A stretch of DNA of 64,000 nucleotides from Pedobacter sp. AK013 (GCF_014205835.1 NZ_JACHCQ010000018.1:1-64000), one strand, 5' to 3'. Positions 44,201 through 52,881 are shown, numbered from the stretch's first letter. Made by a program: numbers and translations. The notes: generated from the sequence alone by a model not told the origin.

Positions 44201-44446
44201 GAATTTGCCGATCAGCTATTGAGTTTTAATGCATTGCCTTATGCAGTTGAGGACTTAGATCCGGAAGCAGAGAAAAAACAATACCACTCTGGCGAACTGG
44301 TAAAACGAAACCAGGTTTATGTGCACATGGATATGCAGCAATTAGGTGTTCAGGGGATAGATAGCTGGGGTTCTATGCCATTAATCCAGTATCAAATTCC
44401 TTTCAAAGATTACCAGTATAGCTATTACATCAAACCGATTAAATAA
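41282..44446 (+). CDS. GH2 beta-galactosidase (LacZ-type), secreted
   Basis: A 1054-residue glycoside hydrolase family 2 enzyme with signal peptide (MKRKLTILFTSLFIVGQISAQ start, cleavage about 20). Domains in order: sugar-binding jelly roll (about 60-230; FKVPANWEVNGYGLPIY), immunoglobulin-like, TIM barrel (about 370-670), and C-terminal beta-galactosidase small chain (about 780-1050; GPQPGFYRAPTDNDIG). The acid/base is E493 in SLGNEAGNG and the nucleophile E556 in MSEYAHIMGNS. Full LacZ layout and length. It removes terminal beta-galactose, probably in the periplasm. First gene of the second unit of the locus, with an operator 73 bases upstream. Confidence 0.94.
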   Translation: MKRKLTILFTSLFIVGQISAQDLPSELQTPEVVSVNRLPMRASAFAFENQDLATKRAKEKSEYFLSLNGNWKFNWVKDPRKRPTDFYKVDFDDKTWDNFKVPANWEVNGYGLPIYVNQPYEFAGRQLTGARMNPPFDIPADNNPVGSYRKKINIPANWGDKQVFISLGAVKSAFYIWVNGKKVGYSEDSKLAAEFDITKYVKPGENTIALQVYRWSDGSYLECQDMWRISGIEREVYLYATPKLDIRDFKVVGTLDASYTKGLLNVDLAVQNYKIDQRTNHSRPDSFYVALDLVDAKGNNVWKEATKLQKVLGNYKTDLAFKAQISNVKNWSAEIPYLYTLYITLKDKNNKIIEVIPQRVGFRSVEIKGSDLLVNGKRVFLKGVNRHEHNATQGHTLTHADMEKDMEMMKKLNVNAVRHSHYPPDPYWMELCDEYGLYVIDEANIESHGRYYSLETTFANDKQWRIPHLERITRMYERDKNHASVITWSLGNEAGNGVNFYEAYEWLKAKDFRPVQYERAENDFNTDMIVPQYPSPNYLPRYSKQEKETRPFIMSEYAHIMGNSLGNFKEYWDAIESNPKLQGGFVWEWINQAIDTVKNGKRIMAYGGDFPLSGPVDENFSDNDFCVKGVVTAYRGMTPMAVELKKVHQYIKTTFNGTNQINVNNSYFFKDISNVQLNWELVEDGQVVQTGVVNDLNVGPRQNQTLNIPFNTKYTAGKEYFLNVRYRLKNAEPFLEKGYEIAYEQIALAGAPKANIYTAGKKVLKVEQTADKAVVKGSDFTITFDLTKGRLISYVSKGQELLTSGPQPGFYRAPTDNDIGAGLNTKLRMWRNVYQDNDAANIKSTVNSTADSFTLTVKSSLLKSDAETTQQFTVLADGTVKVDNQFKAITGNYKSLMRIGNDLQLKNDYSNIQWYGRGPGENYVDRKTASLIGTYKSTVADQYFPYARPQESGNKTDVRWVAFSNKAGRGVRFEFADQLLSFNALPYAVEDLDPEAEKKQYHSGELVKRNQVYVHMDMQQLGVQGIDSWGSMPLIQYQIPFKDYQYSYYIKPIK

Positions 44447-44456
44447 TATAGGTGGT

Positions 44457-44487
44457 TCGTCATTCCCAATCAAGTTAGGAATGACGA
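44457..44487. terminator. Short palindromic hairpin (GTCATT type), possible terminator
   Basis: CGTCATTCC (44458-44466) pairs with GGAATGACG (44478-44486) in the 84-base gap between the GH2 and GH27 genes. No T-run follows, so it may act as a processing or stabilising stem rather than a terminator. Related in its outer bases to the other palindromic elements. Confidence 0.5.
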
Positions 44488-44530
44488 CCTTTCTCTTAAA
44501 GAATTGAAGAACTTTCTAACCAAAACAAAA

Positions 44531-45733
44531 ATGAGACTTGTCAAAATATGCTTTGTGCTGTTATTATTCACTCAGGCGGCATTAGCACAGGAAACCAAAT
44601 TGGCTGCAACGCCACCAATGGGCTGGATGAGCTGGAACATCATGTCAGAAAACCCGAATGAAAAAGATATTAAAGAAATGGCCGATGCGATGATTAGTAG
44701 CGGGATGGTAAAGGCAGGTTATCAGTATATTTTTTTAGATGATTGCTGGCAGGGCGGTCGCGATAATAAAAACAATATGATTGCCGATCCTAAGAAATTC
44801 CCTTCGGGTATTAAAGCACTGGCCGATTATCTGCATAGCAAAGGAATGAAACTCGGCATTTATTCGGATGCTGCTCCTTTAACCTGTGGCGGTTATACGG
44901 CAAGCTTAAATTTCGAAGATCAGGATGCTAAAACCTTTGCATCGTGGGGAATAGATTACCTGAAATACGATTATTGCAATGCACCAGAGGATGTGGAAAC
45001 CGCTAAAAAACGATATGGTAAAATGGCACAGGCATTACGCAAATCGGGTAGAGAAATTTTGCTGGGTATTTGCGAATGGGGACCACGCGAGCCTTGGAAA
45101 TGGGGTGCACAGGTTGGTGGACAAAGCTGGCGTACTACTTACGATATCAGGGATAAATGGTTGGATATAGAAGGTAAAGGAGGTGTTGGCATTTATAATG
45201 TGGTTGATAAAATGGCCGGATTGGCCAGCTTTTCAGGCCCTGGTAAATGGAACGATGGCGATATGTTGGTAGCTGGTTTACACGGCGTAAAGGGCCCTTC
45301 ATCTGGATTTAAAGGCATAGGTTGTACAAAAGCCGAATACCAGAGCCAAGTGAGCTTGTACAGCATGCTCAACTCGCCACTATATGCCAGTTGCGATATC
45401 CGTAAAATGGATAATGAAACCAAAACCATTTTTACAAACGAAGAAGTAATCGCATTAAACCAGGATACCTTGGGTAAACAGGCCGAAAGAAAAATTAAAA
45501 CCGATACCTGGGACGTTTTTGTTCGCCCTTTAGCCAATGGAGATTTCGCCATTGCGATTTTAAATAAATCGGCGTCTGCCCAAAATGCAAAAATAAACTT
45601 TGCCGAATTAGGACTTACTGATAAATATGAGATCAGGGATTTATGGCAACATCAAGTAACGGGCAAAAATAATAAGTGGAATGGTGAAGTAACTGCGCAC
45701 GAAACAAAGCTTTTCCGCCTAAAAAAAGTATAA
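44531..45733 (+). CDS. GH27 alpha-galactosidase, secreted
   Basis: From ATG 44531 the product has 400 residues with a signal peptide (MRLVKICFVLLLF ... ALAQ). The frame extends to a TTG at 44504, but the ATG fits the leader. GH27 features: TPPMGWMSWN at the mature N-terminus, FLDDCWQGG, nucleophile D147 in YLKYDYCNAP, acid/base D205 in WRTTYDIRD, and GPGKWNDGDMLV. The C-terminal beta-sandwich (about 300-400) is present. It releases terminal alpha-linked galactose (or, in some members, N-acetylgalactosamine) from glycans. It lies between the beta-galactosidase and an M60 peptidase, suiting stepwise trimming of galactose-capped O-glycans. Confidence 0.93.
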   Translation: MRLVKICFVLLLFTQAALAQETKLAATPPMGWMSWNIMSENPNEKDIKEMADAMISSGMVKAGYQYIFLDDCWQGGRDNKNNMIADPKKFPSGIKALADYLHSKGMKLGIYSDAAPLTCGGYTASLNFEDQDAKTFASWGIDYLKYDYCNAPEDVETAKKRYGKMAQALRKSGREILLGICEWGPREPWKWGAQVGGQSWRTTYDIRDKWLDIEGKGGVGIYNVVDKMAGLASFSGPGKWNDGDMLVAGLHGVKGPSSGFKGIGCTKAEYQSQVSLYSMLNSPLYASCDIRKMDNETKTIFTNEEVIALNQDTLGKQAERKIKTDTWDVFVRPLANGDFAIAILNKSASAQNAKINFAELGLTDKYEIRDLWQHQVTGKNNKWNGEVTAHETKLFRLKKV

Positions 45734-45761
45734 CACCTAAATAACAACAAACTAAACACAA

Positions 45762-47270
45762 ATGAAATCACTATTATCTCTGGCATTAGTAGCAGCTGGC
45801 TTAACCACCTTTGCTCAGGATGCAGTAAAAAATCCGGCAACAATTGTCATTACACCACAACATACCCTTTCAAAAAACGATACGGTATTTAGAAAAGCAA
45901 TTGCCAAATGGAGTGATGAAACTTTAAAAAGCACCGATTATAAAAATATTAAAGCACAACCATCAGCTGATGTTTTTCCAGGTGCAGTTAAAACGGGCTT
46001 TCAGTTTATAAATAAAACGGTTAGTATCGAACATAAAAAAATGGCCGATAGTTTAGTGTCAATTGTCTCAACACTAGGGTATTCCGGTTATGATAATGCC
46101 ACCATGTACAGTACAGGTTTATATGCAAAAGCGGGTGAGTATATAGAAATTGATGTACCCAAAAACACCAATGTAAACGAACTTGAAGTTCAGATTGGTA
46201 CGCATAGCGATCGCCTAAACTATTGGGTAGCAGGCAAGGAAGATTGGCGTAGGATGCCAATTATAACCAAAAAACAGCAATTGGTAATTGGAAAAAACAG
46301 ATTGACCTCACCTTTCGGTGGCCTGATTTATATCGATATTAAACCTAAGGCCGAAAGTAGAAAAATTGATTTCAAAATCAGCCATGCGGTAGCAGCTCCG
46401 CTTTTTGTATTGGGCAAGAGCACACAAAGCGACTGGGAGAACCAATTAAAAAGCAATAAAGCACCCTGGGGTGAAATGGCGACCGAAAATGTGATTTTAA
46501 CCTTGCCTGATAGTGTTTTGCAAACCATCAAAAATCCTGAAGAAGTATTAAAACTATGGGATTTGGTTGTGCTTGGAGAGCTGGATCTGGCTAATATGCC
46601 AGCACCATTTTACAGGGCACAACGGATGGTACCCGATGAGCATATTGGCGGAGGGTACATGCACAGTGGTTATCCGATCATGATCCACCATTCGCCCTCA
46701 AGGCACATGCTTTCTAACGAAATTATGGCTAACCCTGAGTTGTTGATGAAACCGAGTAAAGGTGGCGCAAACTGGGGCTTTTTCCACGAGATAGGCCATA
46801 ATATGCAAAACCTGAACTGGGTTTTTGGCGGTACTACCGAGGTGAGCAATAACTTCTTTTCGCTATACATGTTCGATAGGCTGATGGGCGGAAGAGATGA
46901 TTCGCACACAGGCGTATCAAGTGCTAACACGCAAAAAATGATGAAAAAATATTTTGCAGAAGGTCCTAGCTACGAAAAATGGAAAAACGATCCTTTTTTG
47001 GGTTTGATCATGTTCCGCCAAATGCAAGAAGGTTTTGGATGGGAAAGTTTCAAGACATTTTTTAAAGAATACCAAAAAATAGGGCCAAGTATTGGCAGGT
47101 TAAATGACCAGCAAAAGCGCGATTTATGGGTAAAAACGTATTCTAATGTGGTAAAAAGAAACTTAGCGCCATTTTTTAATACCTGGGGTGTAGGTATAAG
47201 TGAAGAAATGCAGAAAGAGCTGAGCGGACTTCGTGCCTGGAAACCTTATAATTTTCCACCGATAAACTAG
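45762..47270 (+). CDS. M60-like metallopeptidase, secreted (second copy)
   Basis: A 502-residue protein with a signal peptide (MKSLLSLALVAAGLTTFAQ). The zinc site is H342-E343...H346 in WGFFHEIGHNMQNLNW with probable third ligand E360 (GGTTEVSNN). The preceding beta-domain contains EVQIGTHSDRLNYW, the same arrangement as in the lipoprotein M60 enzyme (VQIGAHTDNLAGKF). It lacks the C-terminal F5/8-like module and the lipobox of that relative, so it is probably periplasmic or released. It starts 28 bases after the GH27 gene and ends the second unit. Substrate inferred to be an O-glycosylated peptide. Confidence 0.87.
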   Translation: MKSLLSLALVAAGLTTFAQDAVKNPATIVITPQHTLSKNDTVFRKAIAKWSDETLKSTDYKNIKAQPSADVFPGAVKTGFQFINKTVSIEHKKMADSLVSIVSTLGYSGYDNATMYSTGLYAKAGEYIEIDVPKNTNVNELEVQIGTHSDRLNYWVAGKEDWRRMPIITKKQQLVIGKNRLTSPFGGLIYIDIKPKAESRKIDFKISHAVAAPLFVLGKSTQSDWENQLKSNKAPWGEMATENVILTLPDSVLQTIKNPEEVLKLWDLVVLGELDLANMPAPFYRAQRMVPDEHIGGGYMHSGYPIMIHHSPSRHMLSNEIMANPELLMKPSKGGANWGFFHEIGHNMQNLNWVFGGTTEVSNNFFSLYMFDRLMGGRDDSHTGVSSANTQKMMKKYFAEGPSYEKWKNDPFLGLIMFRQMQEGFGWESFKTFFKEYQKIGPSIGRLNDQQKRDLWVKTYSNVVKRNLAPFFNTWGVGISEEMQKELSGLRAWKPYNFPPIN

Positions 47271-47285
47271 CTGTAAAGCTTCTAA

Positions 47286-47328
47286 ACCTATGAGGTTTCC
47301 TCGACATGTTGCCATAAACTTCATAGGT
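47286..47328. repeat. Inverted repeat ACCTATGA / TCATAGGT
   Basis: Eight-base arms at 47286-47293 and 47321-47328, just after the second M60 gene. It could be a weak terminator; no T-run is present. Similar cctatgag-type arms are common in intergenic DNA of this group. Confidence 0.4.
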
Positions 47329-47386
47329 CTTAAGGGATGTAGCGTTTTTATTTTAATTCCCGTTTTAGGTTAAAAGTAAAAAAACA

Positions 47387-47779
47387 ATGAAACGGGTGCT
47401 ATTTATTTTAACCTCATTTGTACTGATAATGAGTTTGATATTGACTTGTAAAGACCGAAATGAGCCCATGCTCAACGCTGATCAGTCAGAACTGGATAGA
47501 CTTTATAAAGATATTGAAAAAACTGCGCAACAGTTTACCTGTGAAAATGCCGGCGAATGGAAATTTACTGCCATCGGATCTAAGGCTTGCGGAGGCGCCT
47601 CGAGTTATATTGCTTATTCTGTAAAAATAGATGAAAGCACTTTTCTGAAAAAGGTAGAACAATTTACCAAACTACAAGCCGATTATAATAAAAAATGGGG
47701 TGTATATTCAGATTGTGCATTGGTCATACAGCCAAAGGGAGTAACCTGCGATAATGGGAAACCTAAGTTTACGTATTAA
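47387..47779 (+). CDS. Small lipoprotein, hypothetical
   Basis: A 130-residue protein with signal sequence and lipobox-like cysteine C21 (SLILTCKDRN). The mature part has four further cysteines, in QQFTCENAG, SKACGGA, YSDCALV and VTCDNGKP, which could form two disulfides in the periplasm. The ending PKGVTCDNGKP is a pattern I have seen in small Bacteroidota lipoproteins, but I can give no family name. It stands alone after the glycan locus, on the same strand as that locus; the next gene converges. Function unknown. Confidence 0.7.
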   Translation: MKRVLFILTSFVLIMSLILTCKDRNEPMLNADQSELDRLYKDIEKTAQQFTCENAGEWKFTAIGSKACGGASSYIAYSVKIDESTFLKKVEQFTKLQADYNKKWGVYSDCALVIQPKGVTCDNGKPKFTY

Positions 47780-47829
47780 GATTTAATGTATTTCCGTTCT
47801 GACACCAATAATATTTATAACCACTTATT

Positions 47830-48698
47830 TTAATTGTCTCGAAGCGCATTTTCGAAGTATTCGGAAATGCGCGTTTTTAATGTAACAACAGTAGTTCCCT
47901 TGTTCTCAGGATCAGTTTTGCCATTCACTACAGTTTGGGCCATATCAATAAAATTCTTGCTGGCATCTGGTGTGAAACCCATTTTCTGCAGGGTTATGTT
48001 CCATTCGCTCGATGGAATTTGTTTTGCTTTAACCTCTTTATTTAATACTTTTTCAAAAGCTGCAGCTACATCGTCAGAATTTAGTTTTTCGGGTCCAACA
48101 ATTTCATAGATTTTAGATTGACTGTCTTTCATTAAAATATCAGCTGCAAATGAAGCTACATCCATCGGCGAGGCCATAGGTAAAGTTAAGTCGGTAGGGT
48201 AAAAAGTGGGTAGTATTCCGTTCTTTTTAACTTCGGGAAGCTGAGCTAACCAATTGCTATAATAATATGCAGGACGAATAAAAATCTGAGGAATTATCAG
48301 ATCTGTAAAAGCATGCTCCAGCATATACGACATTAATAAATTACCGGTCCCTTTACTGTATTGTGCACCAATCGACGATAATCCGACAACTTTTTTAATT
48401 GAAGACCGCTTAATGGCTTTATTGTAATTTTCGAGGATAGTTTTTGTTTCACCTAACACATCTTCTGTTTTTCCAGTTTCAGGTGTGTTATAGCAAAAAG
48501 GATATCGCCACCTTTAAAAGCTTCGATTAATGAATTTAAATCCATAGCATCGGCAATGGCTACTTCTGCACCTTTTTCTTTAATTACTGAAGCTTTATCG
48601 GGATGATGAACAATTGCTTTAACGTTTAATTTTTTAGCCAATAAATGATCTACAATCGCCGAACCAACCTGACCAGAAGCACCTAAGATTACGTACAT
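47830..48698 (-). pseudogene. NmrA-type NAD(P)-binding protein, frameshifted
   Basis: Two abutting frames on the minus strand together make one NmrA/SDR-type protein of about 290 residues. The first (48698-48453) has the nucleotide-binding start MYVILGASGQVGSAIVDHLL and runs to DILFAIT; the second resumes as PETGKTEDVLGETKTILENY. The join reads ATAACACACCTG where ATAACACCTG would keep the frame, so an extra AC (GT on the plus strand, about 48484-48488) breaks the gene. Such proteins are NAD(P)H-binding quinone- or redox-sensing reductases. The broken product would stop after 81 residues. A sequencing error is a possible alternative. Confidence 0.85.
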
Positions 48699-48776
48699 AA
48701 CAAAATAATTTAGTTACGAGCGTTTCTTAATCAACAAGAAAAAAGGGGCTTGGTTTATATTTTTTTGTATTTGTTA

Positions 48777-49403
48777 TTATTTGATATATTCTTTTATAAA
48801 TGCCTGAGGGTTATAAAAACGCTCGTTCAGTTGTTTGTTATTAAAAGTTAACCAGCTTGCACAGCCATAGTCATCAAATTTTTTTCTGATTTCTAAATGG
48901 AGATGATGATAATCACCTCCATATTTTTTACTTTCCTGCGGCGTAAACAATCTTGCCAGTTTCGTGTTCTGATCAACATTTTGGCCGTTGCTTACATAAA
49001 CTTCTTTAAGGTGTTTGTAAGTGGTGAACATGGTTAATCCGCCCGGTAGCTTATGTTTTACCACAACTGTACGTTGATTTTCGCCCAAATGAACAGAGCA
49101 GATTATTCCATTGGCCATGGCGTAAACATTAACCAGTTTTGCTTTAGGCTGTGCAGGATTAATATCTATAGCGGTATGGATATGCCCCTTAACATAACTA
49201 TCTCTATGATCGCCAAAAATGCTGATGATTTTGATATTGCTTATTTTTTTACGGTTAGCCACATCGAATGGGAGAAACCATTGATCGGCTGTTTTAGCAG
49301 GAGCAGCATCAGTATAATAAGGTTTCCAGCGATCGCGATCTTTTTCAATGGTAGGCGTTTCTAATAATAGTGTCGATAAAAAGATAAATAATAATGCCCT
49401 CAT
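48777..49403 (-). CDS. M23-family peptidase (LytM-like), secreted
   Basis: A 208-residue protein with a short signal sequence (MRALLFIFLSTLLLET). Zinc ligands of the M23 fold are visible: H76 and D80 in GHIHTAIDI and the HxH motif H167-L-H169 in YHHLHLEIRKK, with a conserved His in YKHLKEVYV (about 131). Compared with canonical members, the usual G at HxGxDI is replaced by T-A (HTAID). M23 enzymes cut peptidoglycan cross-bridges or act as amidase activators. It stands alone between the broken NmrA gene and the siderophore cluster. Substrate unknown. Confidence 0.83.
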   Translation of the reverse strand: MRALLFIFLSTLLLETPTIEKDRDRWKPYYTDAAPAKTADQWFLPFDVANRKKISNIKIISIFGDHRDSYVKGHIHTAIDINPAQPKAKLVNVYAMANGIICSVHLGENQRTVVVKHKLPGGLTMFTTYKHLKEVYVSNGQNVDQNTKLARLFTPQESKKYGGDYHHLHLEIRKKFDDYGCASWLTFNNKQLNERFYNPQAFIKEYIK

Positions 49404-49476
49404 CTATGTAATAATTTATAGGGCAAGATAATGCTTTTATCGACACAAACTATTTTTGTAGTTTAAAAAGTTTTGT

Positions 49477-49574
49477 CGTCATTGCGAGAAGGCTTTTTCA
49501 GCCGACGAAGCAATCTTAATGCGCTCGCTAGTAGCGATAGTTGTAAGATTGCTTCGTAACCTTGCAATTGACGA
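49477..49574. repeat. Palindromic intergenic element (GTCATT type)
   Basis: Outer arms CGTCATTGCGAG and TTGCAATTGACG are roughly inverted, and inner arms GACGAAGCAATCTTA / TAAGATTGCTTCGTAA pair almost fully. It fills the gap between the M23 gene and the IucA/IucC gene. The motif cgtcattgcgagaaggc is a common interspersed repeat in this phylum. Confidence 0.7.
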
Positions 49575-49614
49575 TTATCTTTCTTAGTGCCAGATGGTAA
49601 CATCCGACTGCACA

Positions 49615-51426
49615 TTACGTCAAAACATTTTCTTTCAAAGCCTCTGCTGCTGGATTAACCAGTGTTCCGATCAACTCCGGAACCGGAACGTCGGTGCTTT
49701 CGCTATAACCGTGGGTTAACAATCTTACACGATTGATGCAAACCCTGATAAATTCGGGTACAAACAGGTCAAATTTCTCGAATTTTGGGGCAAGTTCTGG
49801 GTTTTCTTGTTGGAATTCCAAAATTACATCTGCCACCTGACGCCAGAATTGCTTTTCATCCAATCCAACATAACTATGGAAAATGTTGCTGAGGTACCTG
49901 AAAACGGCATCAAATATCCCCGAAAGGATAAATAAAGGCGCCAATTCATCATTAATTTCCCTTAAAACATCTGCCAGATCATTCGGTAATTTTGCTTTTG
50001 ATTCTTCAGTTAGCACAATTTCTTCAACAAAATCTTTAATGATAATACGTTCTGGTATGCCGTTTTTCATCACCAAAATGGTGTTTTCGCCATGCGGACT
50101 AAAGAAAAAAGCATGTTTGTAAAAAATCCTTAACACAGGTTTTAGATAAGCCGATAAATAGGCATTTAACCAGGCTTCTGCATCCAGTTCAGATTTTTCG
50201 ATTAAGGCCTCAACCATGCTTTTACCGTTATTATCTACATATAATAGACTAGCCATGGTCATGATATTCTCACCTTCTAAAAGATAATTTTCGGCACTTT
50301 CTCGCCAGATTGCCCCTAAAAATTCCTGGTATTGATACGGAGAGCCGGGTATTTCACTGTATTGTGGATGTGTATATGCTACAGTAGCCACTTCACCCAA
50401 AAGTACCACTCGGGTGTGTTTTAAATATTCATCGCCCTGAAGCATATCTTTTGCCCACTGGGTTACCTTTGGTGCAATAGCAAGTTTTTTTGGCGAAAGT
50501 CCCCTGAAAATGGAGGTGTTTAATATAGAAATGGCGGTTTTTACATAGTGCTTTTTGGGCTCACTTACATTAAAAAAGGTACGGATGCTGTTTTGACACA
50601 TGTACTCATCATTCCCAACACCAACGGGAACAATCAATTGATGGGCAATATCATGAGCCAGTTGTAATACGATTTTATTATTCCATTGCCATTCGTGCAC
50701 AGGGATAAAGAAATAATCCTCTGGCGGTAACTGTTGTTGGGTTAATACCTGATTAAAATCGTGTACCTGTTTTAAACTGAGTTCTTCATTATAAAAAGAA
50801 AAAGGCGAAATACTTTCGATACTTTTAAATTCGGCTCTTGATTGATGTACAGCTAGCCATGCCAATTGTGTTTTTTGCGCTGCTTCTGGCGCATATTTAG
50901 CCTGATCGCTATGGTTAAAACCGATACGTCCTTTGTTAATAGTGGCCCAGGGATGTCCATCCATTTGATGTTCGATGGTTTGGTAATCGGCGTTGGCTAA
51001 TTCATCAGCTGTTAACCGGCCCTTTTCGTGGATATAAGCATCGGCGTATAGGGTATTTAATGTTTCTTCTACAAAATGGGCAAGGGTAAATGGTTTAATA
51101 CCAAAAGTTTGTTGCAGCTCGGTATAAAATGCAGGAGCATTGTTTACCGCTACACTTTCGCCATTTACAAACTTTTTGATACTCTGCTTATCGATATGCA
51201 GATAATCTAAAGCACGTTGCTGACCTGAAAAGGTATAATAAATGTCTTCAGAATCTGTAGCGAGGCGGAAACTAGTATTTCCTTGATCATCTCTATTGGT
51301 TAGTATTGGCTCCGCTAATTTTTCGTGCATCAATTCTACTATTGATTTTGCAATATAATTGAGGTTTACCTTATCCCAAATTTCTTTTTTTAAAGGTTTT
51401 ATGTGGTTGAAATTGTTGTAATTCAT
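49615..51426 (-). CDS. IucA/IucC-family NIS siderophore synthetase
   Basis: A 603-residue NRPS-independent siderophore (NIS) synthetase, which joins a carboxylic acid to a hydroxamate amine using ATP. Family motifs: MDGHPWATINKGRIGF (about residues 150-165, the phosphate-binding GHP...K.R.GF segment), FIPVHEWQWNNKIV, then the ferric-reductase-like C-terminal domain with FFSPHGENTILVMKNGIP (HGEN). It is the last gene of the minus-strand cluster, 117 bases after the hydroxylase gene, with two small palindromes in between. It resembles DesD/AlcC-type synthetases in domain order. The exact siderophore cannot be read from sequence. Confidence 0.92.
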   Translation of the reverse strand: MNYNNFNHIKPLKKEIWDKVNLNYIAKSIVELMHEKLAEPILTNRDDQGNTSFRLATDSEDIYYTFSGQQRALDYLHIDKQSIKKFVNGESVAVNNAPAFYTELQQTFGIKPFTLAHFVEETLNTLYADAYIHEKGRLTADELANADYQTIEHQMDGHPWATINKGRIGFNHSDQAKYAPEAAQKTQLAWLAVHQSRAEFKSIESISPFSFYNEELSLKQVHDFNQVLTQQQLPPEDYFFIPVHEWQWNNKIVLQLAHDIAHQLIVPVGVGNDEYMCQNSIRTFFNVSEPKKHYVKTAISILNTSIFRGLSPKKLAIAPKVTQWAKDMLQGDEYLKHTRVVLLGEVATVAYTHPQYSEIPGSPYQYQEFLGAIWRESAENYLLEGENIMTMASLLYVDNNGKSMVEALIEKSELDAEAWLNAYLSAYLKPVLRIFYKHAFFFSPHGENTILVMKNGIPERIIIKDFVEEIVLTEESKAKLPNDLADVLREINDELAPLFILSGIFDAVFRYLSNIFHSYVGLDEKQFWRQVADVILEFQQENPELAPKFEKFDLFVPEFIRVCINRVRLLTHGYSESTDVPVPELIGTLVNPAAEALKENVLT

Positions 51427-51483
51427 GGTGTTTATTTTTTTATTATGCGTTAGTCCTGGTTTGCAATCTGGACTTGTTGTACG

Positions 51484-51528
51484 CTGGATTTTAAATCCAG
51501 TGCTCAGTGTTGGGGATTAAAAATCCCC
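51484..51528. repeat. Two adjacent small palindromes between siderophore genes
   Basis: CTGGATTTTAAATCCAG (51484-51500) and GGGGATTAAAAATCCCC (51512-51528) are each 17-base palindromic hairpins with three-base loops. They could dampen read-through from the hydroxylase gene to the last synthetase gene or stabilise mRNA ends. Confidence 0.6.
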
Positions 51529-51543
51529 ACCAACATTCTCAAT

Positions 51544-52881
51544 TTAATCTTCAGATAACTGAAGCGCTGCGTTAGATAATTCATTTTCCTGTATTTCATC
51601 TGCTATGCTAAACTGCTGGAAAGCAATCCGTTTTTCTACATTATAGATTTCGAAGCCTAAAATGGCATTGATAATGGATGCATTGCGATAGGCACCCATG
51701 CCCAGATCAGGTGTCACAAATCCATGCGTATGCAGTTCCGCATTCTGAACAAAGATTTCGTTTCCGTTTACATCAATAGCATAGTTTCGTTGTACCTGAA
51801 AAAGCCCATCGGCATTGCGGGCAATACGTTCTTTAATGGAGGTTAAAAACATGGGTTCGTTGTATTTGTAACCCGTAGCCAATACCACAAAATCAGTATC
51901 TATACTAAAGTCTTTTTCACTCTCCGTATGGTAAAAATCAAGCTGATAGGAACCATTATTTTCAGTTAAATTGTTCAGTTGGCAGTTTGGCATCAGTTCG
52001 GCATTAATTTTTTCGCCATCTACGCTTAACTCATATAGCTTATCAAAAATCTGGTTAATCAGATCGAAATTTATTCCCTTAAATAATGAGTTCTGTTTAG
52101 CTAATAATTGCTTGCGTTTGGTATCACTTAGATTGTAAAAGTGGTCTACATATTCTGGAGAAGTCAGTTCCAGTGTCAATTTGGAGTATTCCATAGGGAA
52201 AAAGCGATCCGGTCGGGTAAACCATTTCAATTTTAACCCGTTTTCGGTTTCAGGTAATAAATCGTAAAAAATCTCGGCAGCACTTTGACCTGAACCTACT
52301 ATGGTGACTGTTTTTTGCTTTAAAATGCTTTCCTTAAATTTTAGGTATTCCGAAGAGTGTATTGCATTTTTATATAGGGCTGGTTTAACAAAGTCGGGTA
52401 CTTTAGGTCCCGTTCCGGTTCCGAGTACGATTTTTTTAGTCAAAATGATTTCTGTGACTCCTGTTACCTGATCTACTTTTTCTACCTGATAAACACCATT
52501 AACATAGTTTATATGGGTTACTTTTTGTCCAAACTGGCAGTTTTTCAGTTGATTGATTGCCCATTTGCAATAAGCATTGTACTCTTTGCGCAATACGAAA
52601 AAGTCTTCCCTGATGTAAAATTTATACAGGCGATCTGTTTGTTTAAGGTAGTTTAAAAAGCTGTAAGCGCTGGTTGGATCGGCCATGGTAACCAGATCAG
52701 CCATAAATGGAACCTGTAAAGTAGCATCGCTAAGCATCATGCCAGGGTGCCAGTTAAACTCGCTCGCCTGATCTAAAAACAAGGTAGATAAACTGTTGAT
52801 CGGAGCACATAAAGCCGCCAAACCTAAATTGAAGGGACCGATTCCAATCCCAACAATGTCGTATATTTTCTGTTTTTGCAT
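51544..52881 (-). CDS. Lysine/ornithine N-hydroxylase (IucD/PvdA/SidA family)
   Basis: A 445-residue flavoprotein that hydroxylates the amine of a diamine or amino acid with NADPH and oxygen in hydroxamate siderophore synthesis. FAD site: VGIGIGPFNLGLAAL (about residues 10-24). NADPH site: VTIVGSGQSAAEIFYDLL (about 198-215). Substrate/FAD motif near the C-terminus: DFVVLATGYKYNEPMF. Its ATG overlaps the stop of the fusion gene by one base (TAATG), so translation is coupled. Preceding decarboxylase in the operon suggests cadaverine or putrescine as substrate rather than free lysine or ornithine; that is an inference from the desABCD-type gene set. Confidence 0.93.
   Translation of the reverse strand: MQKQKIYDIVGIGIGPFNLGLAALCAPINSLSTLFLDQASEFNWHPGMMLSDATLQVPFMADLVTMADPTSAYSFLNYLKQTDRLYKFYIREDFFVLRKEYNAYCKWAINQLKNCQFGQKVTHINYVNGVYQVEKVDQVTGVTEIILTKKIVLGTGTGPKVPDFVKPALYKNAIHSSEYLKFKESILKQKTVTIVGSGQSAAEIFYDLLPETENGLKLKWFTRPDRFFPMEYSKLTLELTSPEYVDHFYNLSDTKRKQLLAKQNSLFKGINFDLINQIFDKLYELSVDGEKINAELMPNCQLNNLTENNGSYQLDFYHTESEKDFSIDTDFVVLATGYKYNEPMFLTSIKERIARNADGLFQVQRNYAIDVNGNEIFVQNAELHTHGFVTPDLGMGAYRNASIINAILGFEIYNVEKRIAFQQFSIADEIQENELSNAALQLSED

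Noticed and set aside
22024-47270. Phage, plasmid or integrative element carrying the glycan locus
   Set aside because: No integrase, transposase, tRNA-linked repeat or replication gene borders the locus, and codon use looks like that of neighbouring genes by eye.
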